DNA of 64,000 nucleotides from Arthrobacter sp. S41. GTDB lineage: Bacteria; Actinomycetota; Actinomycetes; Actinomycetales; Micrococcaceae. Both the position numbers and the translations under genes were made by a program. The notes beneath the pieces were generated by a model. The model searched no databases. It was not told the DNA's origin and worked only from the letters and a program-made list of their open reading frames with translations. The stretch is taken from assembly GCF_004320535.1 (NCBI RefSeq), contig NZ_SIHY01000003.1, forward strand, positions 186,001 through 250,000, written 5' to 3'. How positions within the stretch are numbered: the first letter of the stretch is position 1; each line of letters starts with the position of its first letter. This document shows, piece by piece, positions 61,390 through 64,000 of the stretch.

Positions 61390-62919
61390 ATGGAATTCAT
61401 CAATGGGGCCATTGTCGCGGTTTATCTTGCCGCAATGCTCGCCTTCGGATGGTGGGGCAAGTCCCGCACCAAAAACAGCAGTGATTATCTCGTCGCCGGA
61501 CGGCGTCTTGGTCCACTGCTCTACACCGGGACCATGGCCGCAGTCGTGCTCGGCGGCGCCTCCACCGTGGGCGGTGTTGGTCTGGGATACAAATGGGGCA
61601 TCTCAGGCATGTGGCTCGTCGTGGCAATCGGTGCCGGCGTAGTCCTGCTTTCTTTGTGCTTTGCACCAACCCTGCAGAAGCTCAAGGTCTTTACCGTCTC
61701 GCAGATGCTCAGCCTGCGTTACGGCAGTGCCGCAGCAACTAACAGTTCCGGCATTGTCATGCTGGCCTACACGCTGATGCTCTGCGCTACCTCCACCAGC
61801 GCTTACGCCACCATCTTCGTGGTGCTCTTCGGCTGGGAAAAGTGGGTGGCTATCGCCATCGGCGGCGCCATCGTGGTGGTCTACTCGACCATTGGCGGCA
61901 TGTGGTCAATTACGCTGGCCGACCAAGTGCAGTTTGTCATCAAGACCATTGGCATCTTCGCTTTGATGCTTCCGTTCTCCTTGAACGCAGCAGGCGGCCT
62001 AGACGGCATCCGCGAACGTGTTGATGCAGAGTTCTTCAGCTTCACCGGCATCGGCCTGCAGTCGATCATCACCTACTTTGTTGTCTACACCTTGGGTCTG
62101 CTCATCGGCCAGGACATCTGGCAGCGCGTTTTCACCGCCAAGACTCCGAAGGTTGCACGCTGGGGCGGAATGACCGCAGGCATCTACTGCATCTTCTACG
62201 GCGCCGCTGGCGCACTGATTGGTATGGCCGCCAAGGTAGCCCTGCCAAATATCGCCGGTGCTGCGGATAATAAGGACGTCGTCTACGCGGAAGTTGCCAC
62301 GCAGCTACTTCCCGTAGCTGTCGGTGGCCTAGTGATGGCTGCAGCCGTGGCCGCCATGATGTCTACCGCTTCCGGTGCATTGATCGCTGCCGCAACCGTG
62401 GCTCGTACCGACGTCACTCCGTTTGTGGCCAGCTGGTTCGGCAAGCAGATTCAGGTCAACTCGAATGAGAACCCTGAGCACGACGTACGCGCTAACCGAA
62501 TCTGGGTGATGGCTCTAGGTGTAGTCACGGTGACGTTGGCAATTCTGGTAGACGACGTGGTTGCAGCACTGACCATCGCCTACGACATCTTGGTTGGTGG
62601 CCTCTTGGTAGCCATCATTGGTGGCCTGCTCTGGAAGCGCGGCAACGGTGTTGGCGCTACCGCGTCCATGGCTGCCGGTTCCATAGTCACCCTGGGCACA
62701 ATGATCATCTTGGAGATTCAGGCCGAGAACAAGTTCGACGGCGTCTATGCCAACGAGCCAATCTACTACGGTTTGATTGCTTCAGCAGTAGCGTTCATCG
62801 TCGTTTCGCTGGTCACCAAGTCCACTGACCGCCAGGTCATTGAGCACTGGAATCTGCGCGTTGCCGGCAAGGTGCAAGATGCTCCGGTGGCTGCTGGCGT
62901 GCAGGAACCTACGCTTTAG
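61390..62919 (+). CDS. Sodium:solute symporter (SSS family)
   Basis: A 509-residue, 13-helix SSS transporter: SDYLVAGRRLGPLLYTGTM in helix 2 region, GLLIGQDIWQRVFTAKTPKV and AAVAAMMSTASGALIAAATV. Family members carry monocarboxylates, pantothenate, proline or urea derivatives with Na+. Divergence from a ThDP enzyme suggests a carboxylate substrate, by inference. Confidence 0.9.
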   Translation: MEFINGAIVAVYLAAMLAFGWWGKSRTKNSSDYLVAGRRLGPLLYTGTMAAVVLGGASTVGGVGLGYKWGISGMWLVVAIGAGVVLLSLCFAPTLQKLKVFTVSQMLSLRYGSAAATNSSGIVMLAYTLMLCATSTSAYATIFVVLFGWEKWVAIAIGGAIVVVYSTIGGMWSITLADQVQFVIKTIGIFALMLPFSLNAAGGLDGIRERVDAEFFSFTGIGLQSIITYFVVYTLGLLIGQDIWQRVFTAKTPKVARWGGMTAGIYCIFYGAAGALIGMAAKVALPNIAGAADNKDVVYAEVATQLLPVAVGGLVMAAAVAAMMSTASGALIAAATVARTDVTPFVASWFGKQIQVNSNENPEHDVRANRIWVMALGVVTVTLAILVDDVVAALTIAYDILVGGLLVAIIGGLLWKRGNGVGATASMAAGSIVTLGTMIILEIQAENKFDGVYANEPIYYGLIASAVAFIVVSLVTKSTDRQVIEHWNLRVAGKVQDAPVAAGVQEPTL

Positions 62920-62952
62920 TCCGTTAGAAATACCCGGTCGGGCAAATAAATT

Positions 62953-63000
62953 CGAGCCTTGTGCTCAGCGATGCAAACCGCTGAGCACAAGGCTCGTTTT
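62953..63000 (+). terminator. Terminator after the symporter
   Basis: CGAGCCTTGTGCTCAGCG pairs exactly with its complement around eight bases; TTTTGTT follows. It sits between convergent genes. Confidence 0.9.
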
Positions 63001-63012
63001 GTTCTTCGTGCT

Positions 63013-63993
63013 CTAGTTCTTGGAACTTGCGCCCCATTTGGCCGCCGGGGCTTTCCACGAGGATAGAGCATCCAAAAGCGCATTCGGTTCGCTGGCGACG
63101 ACCAGTGAGTCGCGGAACTGCGGGGCGAGGAAACCCTGATTAGTCATGTGATCCAGCATCTTCAGCAACGGCTGCCAGAATCCGTCGACATTCAACAGCG
63201 CTACTGGTTTCGCATGGATGCCAAGCTGTTGCCAGGTCCACACTTCAAAGAGCTCTTCCAACGTTCCGGCACCACCGGGCAGTGCGACAAAGCCATCAGC
63301 CAGTTCCGACATGCGGTGCTTTCGTGCATGCATGTCTGGAACAACTTCTAGGCTTGTTAGTCCTGGGTGCGCCAGTTCGCCATCAACCAGAACCTGCGGC
63401 ATAACTCCGAAAACTTCTCCGCCGGCCGCTCGCGCCGCATCAGCGATCGTTCCCATCAGGCCCACGCGTCCACCGCCATAGACGATGGCCCGGCCCGAGC
63501 CGGCAACTGTACGTGCGAAGTTTTCGGCCGTTTGCTCATAAATAGGTGACTTACCTAAAGCTGAGCCGGTGAAAACTGCCAAGCTCTGAATCTTTCGTGA
63601 CCCAGCGAGCAAAGCTGGGAAGACTACGTCCTTGAGCAAAGGGGCGAGCTCATCTACTTCCGCCGAAGGGTCGATCCACCGCAACTGCTCGATTTCAGCC
63701 AGTGGTTCACCAATCGGTACCAAAGGATGCTCAAATACAGTGGCTTGAACGTTATGCCCCGCTTCATTGGCCGCCGGGGCCGTGAAGGTGCCGATGATAC
63801 TCAGCAATGCTGGGTCCAAACTGGCTCCCAGCTCTTCACTCACTTCTCGCACCGCCGCGTCGATGGGCGACTCCCCTAGCTCTGGCTTGCCACCGGGGAA
63901 CATGAACGAAGTTGTACCTCGTTTGCGAACTGTCAGAACCTGTCCCGCATCGTTTCTGATAATGACGGCACTGACAGTGATCTGTTCTGACAT
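63013..63993 (-). CDS. Nudix hydrolase fused to LOG-family protein
   Basis: A 326-residue two-domain protein. Residues 1 to about 130 are a Nudix domain with the Nudix box GGKPELGESPIDAAVREVSE plus ELGA. Residues about 135 to 315 are a LOG (TIGR00730-type) domain: SLAVFTGSALGKSP, YGGGRVGLMG, HARKHRMSEL and the PGG motif ALPGGAGTLEELFEVW. LOG enzymes cleave nucleoside 5'-monophosphates to base and ribose 5-phosphate; Nudix enzymes hydrolyse nucleoside diphosphate derivatives. The fusion implies linked nucleotide clean-up. It ends the window, 7 bases from the edge; the start is inside. Confidence 0.92.
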   Translation of the reverse strand: MSEQITVSAVIIRNDAGQVLTVRKRGTTSFMFPGGKPELGESPIDAAVREVSEELGASLDPALLSIIGTFTAPAANEAGHNVQATVFEHPLVPIGEPLAEIEQLRWIDPSAEVDELAPLLKDVVFPALLAGSRKIQSLAVFTGSALGKSPIYEQTAENFARTVAGSGRAIVYGGGRVGLMGTIADAARAAGGEVFGVMPQVLVDGELAHPGLTSLEVVPDMHARKHRMSELADGFVALPGGAGTLEELFEVWTWQQLGIHAKPVALLNVDGFWQPLLKMLDHMTNQGFLAPQFRDSLVVASEPNALLDALSSWKAPAAKWGASSKN

Positions 63994-64000
63994 TCGAGTT

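Noticed and set aside
1-64000. tRNA, rRNA, CRISPR, insertion sequences or prophage
   Set aside because: No T-loop/acceptor patterns, repeat-spacer arrays, transposase motifs or integrase genes were seen by eye. A tRNAscan, Infernal and ISfinder run would settle this.

Overview
The window reads as a chromosomal segment of a moderately GC-rich actinobacterium of the Micrococcaceae, most like Arthrobacter or Glutamicibacter. This rests on gene content and style (purS-purQ-purL, a furA-katG pair, a fructose-PTS operon carrying ptsI and ptsH, an LAxTG wall-sorting signal, ATGA-coupled operons). No marker gene fixes the species. I see no rRNA, tRNA, phage, insertion sequence or CRISPR array.

Layout. 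1-7.4 kb: the end of a Na+/H+ antiporter, an RlmC-type rRNA methylase, an ankyrin lipoprotein, a YchJ-like protein and purSQL. 7.6-13.7 kb: redox accessory genes (two luciferase-like flavin oxidoreductases, an F420-type NADP oxidoreductase, an isochorismatase-fold hydrolase, a CGNR regulator, an RclA-like flavoprotein disulfide reductase, YjdM). 13.9-19.6 kb: a siderophore-interacting protein with a long N-terminal extension, a lipoprotein gene interrupted by an in-frame TGA, a secreted HNH nuclease and a wall-anchored UshA-type nucleotidase. 19.7-20.8 kb: a small operon of housekeeping-type proteins.

20.9-37.6 kb is the most distinctive part, a sulfur-scavenging island: metNIQ, two separate DszA-like plus DszC-like monooxygenase pairs, a sulfonate-type ABC transporter (ssuB-ssuA-ssuC) followed by an acetyl-CoA-synthetase-like ligase, and a secreted gamma-glutamyltransferase that could release cysteine from glutathione. 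Three S-box (SAM) riboswitch aptamers sit here, one before metN and two back to back in the divergent gap between the second monooxygenase pair and ssuB. A fourth precedes metY at 47.3 kb. All four precede sulfur genes, so low SAM should switch on import, desulfurisation and sulfide assimilation together. In the ssuB copy the Shine-Dalgarno sequence is itself part of the P1 helix, which suggests direct control of translation.

37.7-64 kb: a BCCT osmolyte transporter with a long leader, fur-katG, a divergent shikimate-type transporter and shikimate-dehydrogenase pair, an ECF sigma factor translationally coupled to an O6-methylguanine repair protein, metY with a CoA-binding protein, the fruR-fruK-fruA-ptsI-ptsH operon, an MFS pump, a polysaccharide-deacetylase lipoprotein, a second pseudogene (58980-59264, two internal stops), a ThDP enzyme of the acetolactate-synthase type, a sodium:solute symporter, and a Nudix-LOG fusion protein. 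Strong hairpins close most transcription units and several look bidirectional. Motif calls and coordinates were read by eye; homology, identity and structure claims have not been tested computationally.
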